Part shown: positions 8,235 through 17,664 of the stretch, piece after piece | How positions within the stretch are numbered: the first letter of the stretch is position 1 | Layout: every line of letters begins with the position of its first letter | DNA from: an uncultured Azospirillum sp. | GTDB taxonomy: Bacteria > Pseudomonadota > Alphaproteobacteria > RF32 > CAG-239 | Reading direction: 5' to 3' | Assembly: GCA_902489795.1 (NCBI GenBank) | Contig: CABUBU010000016.1 | Coordinates: forward strand, 1-39,616 | Length of the DNA: 39,616 nucleotides | Notes under the pieces: generated by a model | Told to the model about the DNA's origin: nothing | Database searches by the model: none | What the model saw: only the letters and a program-made list of their open reading frames with translations | Made by a program: the position numbers and the translations under genes

Positions 8235-9770
8235 ATGAGACAGAAACCCGTAATGCTGCTAATTTTGGACGGTTGGGGCTACCGCAAGGAAATTACCCCC
8301 GACAACGCGATTGAACAGGGGCATACGCCCAACTGGCACCAAATCCTGAAAGAATATCCGCATTGCCTGGTACAGACCTCCGGACTGGCCGTCGGCCTGC
8401 CGGAAGGACAGATGGGCAATTCGGAAGTGGGACACACCAACCTCGGCGCCGGCCGGGTGGTCATGCAGGATCTGCCGAAGATTGATCTGGCGATCAAAGA
8501 CGGTTCGCTTAAAAAGAACCCGGTCCTCTTAAAACTGATTGAAAAACTGAAAGAAAACGGCAAAACCTGCCACCTGATGGGTCTGATGTCGCCGGGCGGC
8601 GTTCATTCTTCCCAGCATCACATCGTCGCGCTGGCCGGCATTCTGAATGAACACGGCATCAAAACCGACGTCCACGCCTTTTTGGACGGCCGCGACACGC
8701 CGCCGGAATCGGCCGCCGGCTTCGTCGCCGAATTTGAAAAAGATACCGCCGCCATGGAAAACGTCAAAATCGCCACCGTGGCCGGACGTTTCTATGCCAT
8801 GGACCGCGACAAGCGCTGGGACCGGGTGGAAAAAGCCTACAACAACATGGTCATGGCCGACGGCAAGCGTTTTGCCGACGCGGTCGAGGCGATCAAAGCT
8901 TCTTATGCCGAAAAAGTCAGCGACGAATTCGTGGTTCCGGCCGTAATCGGCGACTATCAGGGATTTGAAGACGGCGACGCGGTGCTGATGGCCAACTTCC
9001 GCGCCGACCGCGCCCGCGAAATCCTGTATGCGCTGGCCGACAGGGAATTTACCGGTTTTGAACGGAAAAAGACGATTGAGCTGTCGATGGCGGTCGGCAT
9101 GACCGAATATTCGGTCGACCACAACCGTTTCATGCAGACGATGTTCCCGCCGGAAGCGCTGGTGCATATCTTCGGCGAAGTGGTGGCGGAAAACGGCCTC
9201 ACCCAGCTGCGGATTGCCGAAACCGAAAAATACGCGCACGTCACTTTCTTTTTCAACGGCGGGGAAGAAAAGGAATTCGCCGGGGAATCGAGAATTCTGG
9301 TTCCCAGCCCGAAGGTTGCCACCTATGACCTGAAACCGGAAATGTCGGTTTACGAAGTGACGGACCATCTGGTTGACGCCATCGAAAAGCAAAAATTCGA
9401 CGTTATCATCTGCAATTTCGCCAACGGCGACATGGTCGGCCATACCGGCATTATGGAAGCGGCCCTGAAAGCGGTGGCCGCGGTTGACGAGTGCCTGGGC
9501 AGAGTGGTCAAGGCCATCAAAGACGTTGACGGCGCGCTGCTGGTTACCGCCGATCACGGCAACGCGGAAAAAATGGTCGACGAAAAAACCGGCCAGCCCT
9601 ATACCGCGCACACCGTCGGCGACGTACAGGCGGTGCTGGTCAACGGTCCGAAAGACGTTGCCGCGCTCAACAACGGCAAACTGGCCGACATTTCCCCGAC
9701 CCTGCTTGACCTGCTCGGCATTAAACAGCCCGCGGAAATGACCGGCAAATCGCTTTTGGTCCGCAAATAA
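8235..9770 (+). CDS. gpmI: 2,3-bisphosphoglycerate-independent phosphoglycerate mutase
   Basis: The enzyme interconverts 3- and 2-phosphoglycerate in glycolysis and gluconeogenesis through a phosphoserine intermediate. It needs two metal ions, usually Mn. At 511 residues it is the normal length. The N-terminal metal site (ILDGWG), the nucleophilic serine in GNSEVGHTNLG (Ser63) and the C-terminal metal motif TADHGNAEKM are visible. The start at 8235 has AAAGGA about 8 bases upstream. It is followed after 24 bases by the EnvC-like gene, an arrangement typical of alphaproteobacteria. Confidence 0.97.
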   Translation: MRQKPVMLLILDGWGYRKEITPDNAIEQGHTPNWHQILKEYPHCLVQTSGLAVGLPEGQMGNSEVGHTNLGAGRVVMQDLPKIDLAIKDGSLKKNPVLLKLIEKLKENGKTCHLMGLMSPGGVHSSQHHIVALAGILNEHGIKTDVHAFLDGRDTPPESAAGFVAEFEKDTAAMENVKIATVAGRFYAMDRDKRWDRVEKAYNNMVMADGKRFADAVEAIKASYAEKVSDEFVVPAVIGDYQGFEDGDAVLMANFRADRAREILYALADREFTGFERKKTIELSMAVGMTEYSVDHNRFMQTMFPPEALVHIFGEVVAENGLTQLRIAETEKYAHVTFFFNGGEEKEFAGESRILVPSPKVATYDLKPEMSVYEVTDHLVDAIEKQKFDVIICNFANGDMVGHTGIMEAALKAVAAVDECLGRVVKAIKDVDGALLVTADHGNAEKMVDEKTGQPYTAHTVGDVQAVLVNGPKDVAALNNGKLADISPTLLDLLGIKQPAEMTGKSLLVRK

Positions 9771-9794
9771 AACCTGCTTCGGAGACGACCGCCG

Positions 9795-11078
9795 TTGAAA
9801 ATACAAACCGCCTTTTTAACTTTGCTTTTAAGCCTGCTGACAGTGCAGTCGGCAGCGGCGGCGGTCGTTTCCCGCAAGGATCTGGAAGCGATCCAGATGC
9901 AGGTGGAACAAAAGAGCGTCGAACACAAGCGCCTGCAGGCCCAGGCTGCCAAAATCAGCGTCGAAATGGCGACGGTGAGCAAGCAGATGGTGCAAAAGGC
10001 GCGGCAGATTCAAAACACCGAAGACAGAATTTCGGCGATGGAAAAACAGCTGGCGCGGCTGCAAAAAGAACTGAAAACGGCGGAAGACGACTTTATCAAA
10101 GAAGACGAAAACCTGATCCAGACTCTTTACGCGCTGCAGAATCTGGCCTTGAAACCGACGGAAGCGCTGTTCGTGCAGCCGCTGACGCCGGTCGAAATCA
10201 TCAGAAGCGCGATGCTGCTTCGGGAAACGGTGCCGTTTCTGGCGGAAGAGGCCGCCCAGATCCGGGAGAAGCTCGACAACATCGCGACCAAGAAAAGCAA
10301 GATCGAACAGCAAGTAAAAAAAATCTCCAGCAACAAACTGGCGCTTGAGAAAGAACACCGGCAGATGAAGCAGCTGATCCGCAAAAAAGCGAAAATCCGC
10401 AGCCAAATCGAAGACAAAAGCGCCGCCGCCCGGCAAAAAATCAAACAGCTGGCGGCTCAGGCCAAAGACATCAGGGAACTGCTGGTCAAGCTGGAAAAGG
10501 AACGCAAAGCGCGGGAAAAGCTGGAGCGCGAGCGGCAGGAAAAGCTGAAGCGCGAACGCGAGGAGCTGGAAAGATACCGTGCCGAACAGGAAGCGCTGGC
10601 GGTTAACGAGCGCCGGGAAAAAGAACGGCAGGAACAGGCCAAAAGCGATGACTTGATAAAATCGCAGACCGCTTATATAAAAGACGTGGGGCAAAACTTC
10701 GTCAAAGCCAAAGGCAAACTTTCGATGCCGGCGCGGGGGCCGATTGTCGTGGCCTATGGGCAGGAAACCGCCAAAGGCGTCAGCGCCAAAGGAATTTCGA
10801 TCAAAACCCGGAGCGAGGCGCAGGTGGTTTCGCCGTTTGACGGCACCGTCATTTTTGCCGGCCCGTTCCGCGGTTACGGCAACATCATTATTATCGAACA
10901 CGGCGAACATTACATGTCGCTTCTGGCCGGTTTGAACAGCATCGACTGCGAAGTTGGGCAGATGCTGCTGGCCGGCGAACCGATCGGTCAAATGCCGAAA
11001 AGCGCCGACGCCAAACTTTATGTCGAACTGCGAAAAGACAGCCGGCCGATCGACCCCGAGGCCTGGTTTGCCAAATAA
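9795..11078 (+). CDS. EnvC-like murein hydrolase activator
   Basis: This is a periplasmic protein of 427 residues. The TTG at 9795 is chosen because GGAGAC lies 8 bases upstream and because the product then starts with a signal peptide (MKIQTAFLTLLLSLLTVQSAAAA). Residues about 30-270 are long coiled coils rich in Lys, Glu, Arg and Gln. Residues about 320-427 are a LytM/M23 fold. The M23 zinc ligands (HxxxD and HxH) are absent, as in EnvC-type proteins that activate N-acetylmuramyl-L-alanine amidases rather than cut peptidoglycan. A role in septal cell-wall splitting is inferred from family and from its neighbours gpmI and ctpA. Confidence 0.9.
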   Translation: MKIQTAFLTLLLSLLTVQSAAAAVVSRKDLEAIQMQVEQKSVEHKRLQAQAAKISVEMATVSKQMVQKARQIQNTEDRISAMEKQLARLQKELKTAEDDFIKEDENLIQTLYALQNLALKPTEALFVQPLTPVEIIRSAMLLRETVPFLAEEAAQIREKLDNIATKKSKIEQQVKKISSNKLALEKEHRQMKQLIRKKAKIRSQIEDKSAAARQKIKQLAAQAKDIRELLVKLEKERKAREKLERERQEKLKREREELERYRAEQEALAVNERREKERQEQAKSDDLIKSQTAYIKDVGQNFVKAKGKLSMPARGPIVVAYGQETAKGVSAKGISIKTRSEAQVVSPFDGTVIFAGPFRGYGNIIIIEHGEHYMSLLAGLNSIDCEVGQMLLAGEPIGQMPKSADAKLYVELRKDSRPIDPEAWFAK

Positions 11079-11108
11079 AAACAAAAGAACAAAAACAGGA
11101 AAAACGTT

Positions 11109-12422
11109 ATGTGGAAAAAATTACTGACATTTGCATTAATCGCCAACATCGTCCTGACCGCCGGCTGCGTAACCGCCGCCGACAAAAAGGCGCCTTCGGC
11201 AGAAGAAGCCGACACCTATGAAATGCTGAACCTTTTCGGCGAAATCATGGAACGGACCAAAGCGTCTTACGTGGAAGAGGTAAGCGACCAGAAACTGATC
11301 GAAGCGTCCATCAACGGCATGCTTTCCTCGCTTGATCCGCATTCCAGCTTTCTTGACGCCAAAAGCTTCCAGTATCTTAACGAGCAGACGCAGGGAAAAT
11401 TCGGCGGTCTGGGCATTGAGGTGACGATGGAAAGCGGCGTGGTCAAAGTGGTTTCGCCGATCGACGACACACCAGCGTTTAAAGCCGGGCTGAAACCGGG
11501 CGACTACATCATCAGCCTCGACGGCACCACCGTCGTCGGCATGACGCTTAACGAAGCGGTCGACAAAATGCGCGGCAAAAGCGGCACCAAAATCAAACTG
11601 ACCATCCGCCGCGGCACTCAGAAACCATTTGACGTCACCTTAAAACGCGAAGAAATAAAAATTCAATCGGTTAAAAGCGAAATCAAGGCTAAAGACGTTG
11701 CTTACATCCGCATTTCCTCCTTCAGCGAAGAAGTGGACAAGAACGTAAAAGACGCTTTGGCCAAAATGCAGAAAGAAACCAAAAACGGCGTCCGCGGACT
11801 GGTAATCGACGTGCGCAACAACCCGGGCGGCCTGCTTGACCAAGCGGTGGCAGTTTCCGATTTGTTCCTTGACAAGGGGGAAATCGTTTCTACCCGTTCA
11901 CGCAACGAGGAAGATACCATCAAATATAACGCCACCAAAGGCGACGTGGCCGAAGGGCTGCCGATCGTGGTGCTGATCAACGACGGTTCGGCCTCGGCCT
12001 CGGAAATTCTCGCCGGCGCTTTGCAGGACCATAAACGGGCAATCATCATGGGCGAAAAGTCTTTCGGCAAAGGTTCGGTTCAGAGCGTGATTCCGTTTGC
12101 CAAATACGGCGCCATCCGGCTGACCACCGCCCGCTATTACACGCCTTCCGGCCGTTCGATCCAGGCCAAGGGCATCGAGCCGGACATCGAAGTCAAGCCG
12201 GCCAAGGTCGAACTGCTTAATTTCGACGGGTTGACAATCAGCGAAGCCGAGCTGAAAAACGCGCTGAAAAACGACAACGTCGAGGCCGGCGACAAAGATC
12301 AAAAAGCCGATGACAAAGACAAGAACGGCAACAATGACGAAGACCTGCAAAAAGACTATCAGCTGCTGCGGGCGGTTGATACCATCAAGGCTCTGAGCAT
12401 TTACGCCGCCGACAGGAAATAA
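11109..12422 (+). CDS. ctpA: C-terminal processing peptidase (S41 family)
   Basis: This is a secreted serine protease of 437 residues that trims the C-termini of exported proteins; in other bacteria it controls cell-wall hydrolases. The leader MWKKLLTFALIANIVLTAGC ends in a lipobox-like LTAGC, so it may be a lipoprotein. Next come a PDZ domain (about 95-175, GLGIEV...GDYIISLDG) and the S41 core with GSASASEI around the nucleophile and GEKSFGKGSVQ holding the general-base lysine. The last 50 residues are an acidic, low-complexity Asp/Lys/Asn tail. The ATG at 11109 has AGGA 8 bases upstream. It lies 30 bases after the EnvC-like gene and is presumably co-transcribed. Confidence 0.95.
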   Translation: MWKKLLTFALIANIVLTAGCVTAADKKAPSAEEADTYEMLNLFGEIMERTKASYVEEVSDQKLIEASINGMLSSLDPHSSFLDAKSFQYLNEQTQGKFGGLGIEVTMESGVVKVVSPIDDTPAFKAGLKPGDYIISLDGTTVVGMTLNEAVDKMRGKSGTKIKLTIRRGTQKPFDVTLKREEIKIQSVKSEIKAKDVAYIRISSFSEEVDKNVKDALAKMQKETKNGVRGLVIDVRNNPGGLLDQAVAVSDLFLDKGEIVSTRSRNEEDTIKYNATKGDVAEGLPIVVLINDGSASASEILAGALQDHKRAIIMGEKSFGKGSVQSVIPFAKYGAIRLTTARYYTPSGRSIQAKGIEPDIEVKPAKVELLNFDGLTISEAELKNALKNDNVEAGDKDQKADDKDKNGNNDEDLQKDYQLLRAVDTIKALSIYAADRK

Positions 12423-12429
12423 GACGGCC

Positions 12430-12472
12430 GGGTCGGAGTTTTGCGGCAGCGCATGCTCCGGCTCTGTTTTTT
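12430..12472 (+). terminator. terminator between ctpA and rppH
   Basis: GGGTCGGAG (12430-12438) pairs with CTCCGGCTC (12456-12464), nine pairs with two G-U wobbles, around a 17-base loop, followed by TGTTTTTT. It would end or attenuate the gpmI–envC–ctpA transcript before rppH. Confidence 0.6.
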
Positions 12473-12498
12473 CAAAAGCAAAAAACAAGGATAAAACA

Positions 12499-12954
12499 AT
12501 GAACGGCAACTATCGAAAATGCGTCGGCATCGCGGTTTATAGGGAACATAAGGTTCTTTTGTGCGAACGGCGCGACCTGCCCGGCGCCTGGCAGTTTCCG
12601 CAAGGGGGAATCGAAGCCGGCGAAGGGCTGATCGAAGCCGCCCGGCGCGAACTCAGGGAAGAAACTTCGATCGTTTCGGTCGAACCGGCGGATACCGTAA
12701 CCGAACCGCTGCGCTATACCTTTCCGCCGGAAATTCAAAAAGGCGGCAAGTGGAGATATGACGGGCAGGAAATGCAGTGGGTATTATTCCGCTTTACCGG
12801 CGAAGACAATGAGATCAATCTTGAAACCGAAGAGCCGGAATTTGCCCGTTATGTCTGGGAAGACATTGACGAAGCGGTCAAAAGAATTGCAGAATTCAAG
12901 AAAAACGTTTATATTGAAGCAGTAAAGAAGTTTAAGCCTATTGTTGAGGGTTAA
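12499..12954 (+). CDS. rppH: RNA pyrophosphohydrolase (Nudix, RppH/NudH)
   Basis: RppH removes pyrophosphate from 5'-triphosphorylated mRNA and so starts RNase E-dependent decay; relatives also cleave Ap4A. The protein is 151 residues. The Nudix box runs from GGIEAGEG to RELREET with all metal-binding glutamates; the usual final glycine of the box is Ser (EETSI). Family-typical WQFPQGG and KWRYDGQEMQW segments are present. The ATG at 12499 has AAGGA 8 bases upstream. Its TAA touches the ATG of the next gene, so the two are very likely translated together. Confidence 0.93.
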   Translation: MNGNYRKCVGIAVYREHKVLLCERRDLPGAWQFPQGGIEAGEGLIEAARRELREETSIVSVEPADTVTEPLRYTFPPEIQKGGKWRYDGQEMQWVLFRFTGEDNEINLETEEPEFARYVWEDIDEAVKRIAEFKKNVYIEAVKKFKPIVEG

Positions 12955-13767
12955 ATGACGGAAGAAACAAAAACGGAAAAAGACATTCAGGAACTGATTG
13001 ATCTGGCGTTCAGCGCCGTTATCCAAACTTCGGTCGAACTGGAAGACGACCAGCTGGACGCGCTGGAAAATCTTAACCAGTACTGTGTCAACGCCGCTCT
13101 GCACAACCCGGAAGTGATCAAAAAGCCGCTTAAGGTGGTTTATAAGACCAACGAGGGACTGAAAGAAGCGCTGGTAGCCATTTGTCTCGCTTATTCGCTG
13201 ATCAATCCGCGGCGCAAACTGAGGGAAAATAAAGAGTTCTTTGACAAGAACATTACCATTTACCAGCGTCCCGGCAACATCAAGTTTATCGATTTCGGAG
13301 AAATTGCGCCGGACAGCGTACAGGCGGCCGTTTACTGGGACATCATCGAAGACTGGAAGCTTTATATCGACCGGGAATGCGGCGGAATTAAGGCGCTGGT
13401 GGACGAAAAGACCAATCTGGCAGGGCTGGACAACTACATCCGCGGCGGCGATCCGCTGTACGAATTTGCCCGCTTTCACCGCAAATACACGGAAAAAACG
13501 AAGCTTCAGGAAGAAAAAAGCAAAATTTCCGCACAGGACGCTTTCCGCAATGCCGTCGTTCAGTCGGTGGCAACCGAAGTGACCAAACAGCAGCTGCTCG
13601 CCGGCAAAAACCCGATGGAAATTATTGACTCGCTGTTAAATCAGGCCGCCTCTTACCGGCCGGAAATCGAACGCCGGCCGCCCGAGCAGCGTCAAATCGG
13701 CTATCGGAACCGGGAACGCCGTTCAAACAGCCGCCGGCGGTACCATGACCGGGAAGACGAAGATTAA
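12955..13767 (+). CDS. unknown protein with Arg-rich tail, coupled to rppH
   Basis: This soluble 270-residue protein belongs to no family I recognise. The ATG at 12955 follows the rppH stop with no gap, which implies translational coupling. Residues 1-210 look mostly helical and acidic. The last about 45 residues are strongly basic and disordered (RNRERRSNSRRR), ending in an acidic DREDED. No signal peptide or membrane segment is seen. The Arg-rich tail and the linkage to an RNA-decay enzyme suggest RNA or ribosome binding, but that is inference only. The downstream membrane protein gene may start inside its 3' end. Confidence 0.8.
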   Translation: MTEETKTEKDIQELIDLAFSAVIQTSVELEDDQLDALENLNQYCVNAALHNPEVIKKPLKVVYKTNEGLKEALVAICLAYSLINPRRKLRENKEFFDKNITIYQRPGNIKFIDFGEIAPDSVQAAVYWDIIEDWKLYIDRECGGIKALVDEKTNLAGLDNYIRGGDPLYEFARFHRKYTEKTKLQEEKSKISAQDAFRNAVVQSVATEVTKQQLLAGKNPMEIIDSLLNQAASYRPEIERRPPEQRQIGYRNRERRSNSRRRYHDREDED

Positions 13768-13783
13768 ATTGCGGAGAAATGCG

Positions 13784-14347
13784 GTGACGGCAATTTTCAA
13801 ATATTCAGCCCTTGTTTTATATGCCGCCGCAACATCTTTCGTATGTTTTGTCGTTTTTAGCTCAGCCACCGGGGATTTCGACAAATCGACCGAAGGGCTT
13901 CTGCCGCTTATGCTGGTCGGCACGGAAGCCTTGTATTTTATAATTGTCATATCGGTTTATGCAATTTCCCGCATGCGCGGCGGGAGCAATTTAAAAATAT
14001 TTTATGCCATCAGCGCGGTTCCCATTCTTTTGGCTTACGGTTCTTTTATCTGCCGGGATTTTGTTTTTTCAAACGGCAAAGCGGGAACAGCTTCCGTTTT
14101 ACTGACGGCATTGTGCGCCCCTTTGTTTTTCTCTTCCCGCCGAAATCTGAAAGGTCTTTGCGGCATAACGCTTGTTCTGCTGTATTTGATTACCCAAATA
14201 TATTTCGAAAGAGACAACACGATATCTTTGCTTGTATTTTTGCATATTATTCCGCCGCTGGCGGTGATTAAGCTTTTAAGCCAACCCCGACAAACCGAAA
14301 AAAAGCAACAGATATCCCGGCAAACCGGAAGCCAAAACGGCCGCTAA
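13784..14347 (+). CDS. small polytopic membrane protein of unknown function
   Basis: The GTG at 13784 is chosen because GGAGA lies 6 bases upstream, giving 187 residues. An ATG at 13745 would overlap the previous gene by 23 bases and lacks a ribosome site. About six hydrophobic segments are visible, e.g. SALVLYAAATSFVCFVVF, VGTEALYFIIVISVYAI and LCGITLVLLYLITQIYF. A short basic Gln/Lys-rich tail ends the protein. It is more AT-rich than the rppH region. I do not recognise the family. It is last in the plus-strand run and is followed by tandem repeats. Confidence 0.6.
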   Translation: MTAIFKYSALVLYAAATSFVCFVVFSSATGDFDKSTEGLLPLMLVGTEALYFIIVISVYAISRMRGGSNLKIFYAISAVPILLAYGSFICRDFVFSNGKAGTASVLLTALCAPLFFSSRRNLKGLCGITLVLLYLITQIYFERDNTISLLVFLHIIPPLAVIKLLSQPRQTEKKQQISRQTGSQNGR

Positions 14348-14495
14348 GCCTGCGGTTTGATTATAATCAGAGATGCAGGTTGGTGTGGTTTGCCAAGCTT
14401 GCGGTTTGATTATGATCAAAAGCACAGGTTAGAGTGGCCTGCTTTAAGCTTGCGGTTTGACCACAATCAAAGACATAAGCCGGTGTCATGCCGGC
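14346..14495 (+). repeat. three tandem ~50 bp units, each with a small inverted repeat
   Basis: Imperfect copies begin at 14346, 14395 and 14446 (periods 49 and 51). Each opens with AAGCYTGCGGTTTGA and carries a palindrome-like core: TTTGAT-TATA-ATCAGA, TTTGAT-TATG-ATCAAA, and TTTGA-CCACAA-TCAAA. The units are contiguous without spacers. They begin at the stop codon of the membrane protein gene. Each could fold into a small hairpin or be a protein-binding site. Confidence 0.7.
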
Positions 14496-14539
14496 ACAAA
14501 AACATTCTGCCCTGGGTAAGGCCGGGATTTTCTGTCAAT

Positions 14540-14571
14540 CGATTAACAAATAAACAGCCCCTTACAGGGGC
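14540..14571 (-). terminator. terminator of rlmN
   Basis: On the minus strand GCCCCT-GTA-AGGGGC (14557-14571) is a perfect 6-pair stem with a 3-base loop, followed by TGTTTATTTGTT. It lies 32 bases past the rlmN stop codon. Confidence 0.6.
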
Positions 14572-14602
14572 CGTTCACTGACAATCCGGTTTTTGAAGCG
14601 GG

Positions 14603-15672
<1,070 letters not shown>

Positions 15673-15676
<4 letters not shown>

Positions 15677-16179
15677 TTTTTGCACTTGGCGCTGATGGCG
15701 CGGTAAGCGGCAGTAAAGCCGGAAAGGGAATAGGTGTCTTTGGTGGCCGTGCCGCGCGAGGATTCGCCGGTAACGATCATCCGTTCGCCTTTTTTCATCG
15801 CCGCAACCAGTTCTTTGTCGGTTTTTTCGCTGACGGCCCAGGCTTTGTCATTGTCGACAAACATCTTGTCAATGGTGGTTTTGCCGATTTTGACCACCAC
15901 TTTGGCGTCGCGCTTGTAGGTATAGCCGGCAACGAAATTGACGACGTCAAAGCTTTTTTCCGCCGGGCGGTGGGTGATGACGACGTAGATGTCGCCGCGC
16001 TTGGTATATTTGCCTTCGTCCTTCTGCGGGCTGGAAGCCATGTAGCATACGACGTTTTTGCCGTCCTGATAATAGAAGGCGGACCAGTCGTTGTATTCGC
16101 CCAAAAGCTTCGGCGTACCGGCGTTGGCGGCAGCTGCGCCAAACAGGAAAACGACGCTCAGAATAAACAGTTTTTTCAT
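15673..16179 (-). CDS. invasion-associated locus B (IalB) family periplasmic protein
   Basis: This is a secreted protein of 168 residues. MKKLFILSVVFLFGAAAANA is a signal peptide, cut before GTPKLL. The segments NDWSAFYYQDG, VVCYMASSP, GDIYVVITHRP and DKAWAVSEKTD, and the closing YSLSGFTAAYRAI, match the IalB fold common in alphaproteobacteria. Its function is not well defined; it is a small beta-rich periplasmic protein named from Bartonella. The ATG at 16179 is chosen for the signal peptide; a GTG at 16191 would add four residues. Neither start has a strong ribosome site. Its stop overlaps the rlmN start by 4 bases. Confidence 0.88.
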
Positions 16180-16286
16180 TGCAATACTCACATTCGGGGG
16201 TTAATTTCTGACATAATTGTATTTGAAAATTATCTAAAAACGGTTAACAATACAAGTATAAAATTTTTTATAAAACAGGACAGACC

Positions 16287-17504
16287 ATGATCAGGGACAA
16301 TTATCTCGACATCAGCCGCATCACCGCCGATCCGGGCGTGCTGAAAATATTTAAAATCATCCGCGGCTACGGCGGAGTCGTCCGTTTTGTCGGCGGCGCC
16401 GTACGCGACGCGCTGGCGGGGCTGAAAGCCGCCAACATCGACCTTTCCACCGACCTTTCGCCCGACGAACTGGCGGAAGCCTGCGAAGAAGCCGGTATCC
16501 GCACGGCGCCGATCGGACTGAAAATAGACACTCTGGGGGTGGCCGTCGGCGGCACCCTGCTCGAAATCAGCTCGTTGAAAAAACAGGTGAAGGGCGGCAA
16601 CGGGAGAACGGAGGTGGAGTTCACCGACAACTGGGAAGAAGACGCTTCCCGCCGCGACCTGACGATCAACGCCGTTTACGCCGACGAAAACGGCAACGTT
16701 TTCGACTATTATAACGGCATCGAAGACCTGGAAAACGGGATCATCCGTTTTATCGGTGACGCCAACCGGCAGATCCGCGAAGATTATGTGCGGATTTTGC
16801 GTTTTTTCCGTTTTTATTCGCTGTTCGGCAAAGCGCCGGCCGACGCCAAAGCGCTGAAAGCCTGCCGCGACAATCTGAACGGGCTGAAAAACCTGCCGGT
16901 GGAAAGAATCCGTGACGAACTGGTCAAGATTCTGCTGACGCCGAAGGCTGCCCAAACCCTGAAGCTTATGTTTGAAAACGACATTCTCGGCTATTGGCTG
17001 GCCGACCCTCCCTGTTTCGACGAATTGGAAAAACTGATCCGGCTGGAAGAAAAACACGGTTTTGCGCCCGATCCGGTACGGCGGCTGTTTGCCCTTTTCC
17101 GGCCGGACAAAACGCTGGCCGAAAACATTGCCGTACGGCTGAAGTTTCCCAAAAATCAAAAGGAAAACCTGATCCGGCTGGCAGAAGCGGAAGGCGGCGA
17201 GGATTTTTCGCCGGCGGCAAAGCTGAAACAGGCGGTTTACCGGCTGGGCAAAGACGTTTGCCTTTCCCTGCTTCTGCTGCGGGAAGCGGCAAACCGCGGC
17301 GGCGAAACCGATCCGGATGAAGCCGTCCGCGCGGTAAGAAACGCCACGGTGCCGGTTTTCCCGGTCAGCGGCAAAGACATCATCCGTCACGGCATTACCG
17401 GCAACGCCAAAATCGGCGCCGCCCGCGAATATCTCGAACAGGTATGGGTCGACAGCGGTTTTGAACTGACCCGCGACGAACTGCTGGCCAAAATAAAACC
17501 CTGA
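16287..17504 (+). CDS. cca: CCA-adding tRNA nucleotidyltransferase (class II)
   Basis: This 405-residue protein of the CCA-adding/poly(A) polymerase family builds or repairs the tRNA 3' CCA end. Family motifs are FVGGAVRD, RRDLTINAVY, DPxR-like REDYVRILRFFRF and a helical C-terminal half. One catalytic position is odd: the DxD metal motif, normally D-I-D before (A/S)T, reads N50-I-D52 (NIDLST; codon AAC at 16434-16436). A one-base change from GAC would restore it. The enzyme may be impaired, the base may be wrong, or the lineage may tolerate Asn. It has no gene partner; lonB-like is convergent. The start at 16287 is preceded by AGGACAG. Confidence 0.93.
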   Translation: MIRDNYLDISRITADPGVLKIFKIIRGYGGVVRFVGGAVRDALAGLKAANIDLSTDLSPDELAEACEEAGIRTAPIGLKIDTLGVAVGGTLLEISSLKKQVKGGNGRTEVEFTDNWEEDASRRDLTINAVYADENGNVFDYYNGIEDLENGIIRFIGDANRQIREDYVRILRFFRFYSLFGKAPADAKALKACRDNLNGLKNLPVERIRDELVKILLTPKAAQTLKLMFENDILGYWLADPPCFDELEKLIRLEEKHGFAPDPVRRLFALFRPDKTLAENIAVRLKFPKNQKENLIRLAEAEGGEDFSPAAKLKQAVYRLGKDVCLSLLLLREAANRGGETDPDEAVRAVRNATVPVFPVSGKDIIRHGITGNAKIGAAREYLEQVWVDSGFELTRDELLAKIKP

Positions 17505-17634
17505 GGCAGGCGCAGCGGCACAAACCCGCCGGCCCACGCGGGCACCGCCAACCGTTTAAAACCCGAAGTCCGGCTTCGGACCGCGTTACCGGGTTTGCCG
17601 CCCGTACGCACGGACAGCGGCGGCGGCTTAACAA
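17505..17634. other. GC-rich spacer with nested hairpins
   Basis: The spacer after the CCA enzyme gene contains AAACCCG (17559-17565) pairing with CGGGTTT (17590-17596). This encloses GTCCG-GCTT-CGGAC (17568-17581). No reading frame of interest is seen. It could be 3' UTR structure or a degenerate intergenic palindrome. Confidence 0.35.
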
Positions 17635-17664
17635 AAAACCCCGGATAATCCGGGGTTTTCGTTT
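17635..17664. terminator. bidirectional terminator between cca and the Lon-like gene
   Basis: AAAACCCCGGAT (17635-17646) and ATCCGGGGTTTT (17648-17659) are a perfect 12-base inverted repeat around one central base (effective loop ATAAT). T runs lie on both strands. It serves cca on plus and the Lon-like gene on minus, whose stop is at 17665-17667. Confidence 0.88.

Noticed and set aside
14346..14495. CRISPR array
   Set aside because: Only three contiguous, imperfect units with no unique spacers and no cas genes nearby.
14357..14581. 74-codon open frame through the tandem repeats
   Set aside because: Its repetitive translation simply mirrors the DNA repeats; no ribosome site is seen and it runs into the rlmN terminator.
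16230..17537. 435-codon minus-strand frame over the CCA enzyme gene and a 414-codon plus-strand frame (17956-19200) over the Lon-like gene
   Set aside because: Antisense shadows; the opposite strands encode clear full-length family proteins.
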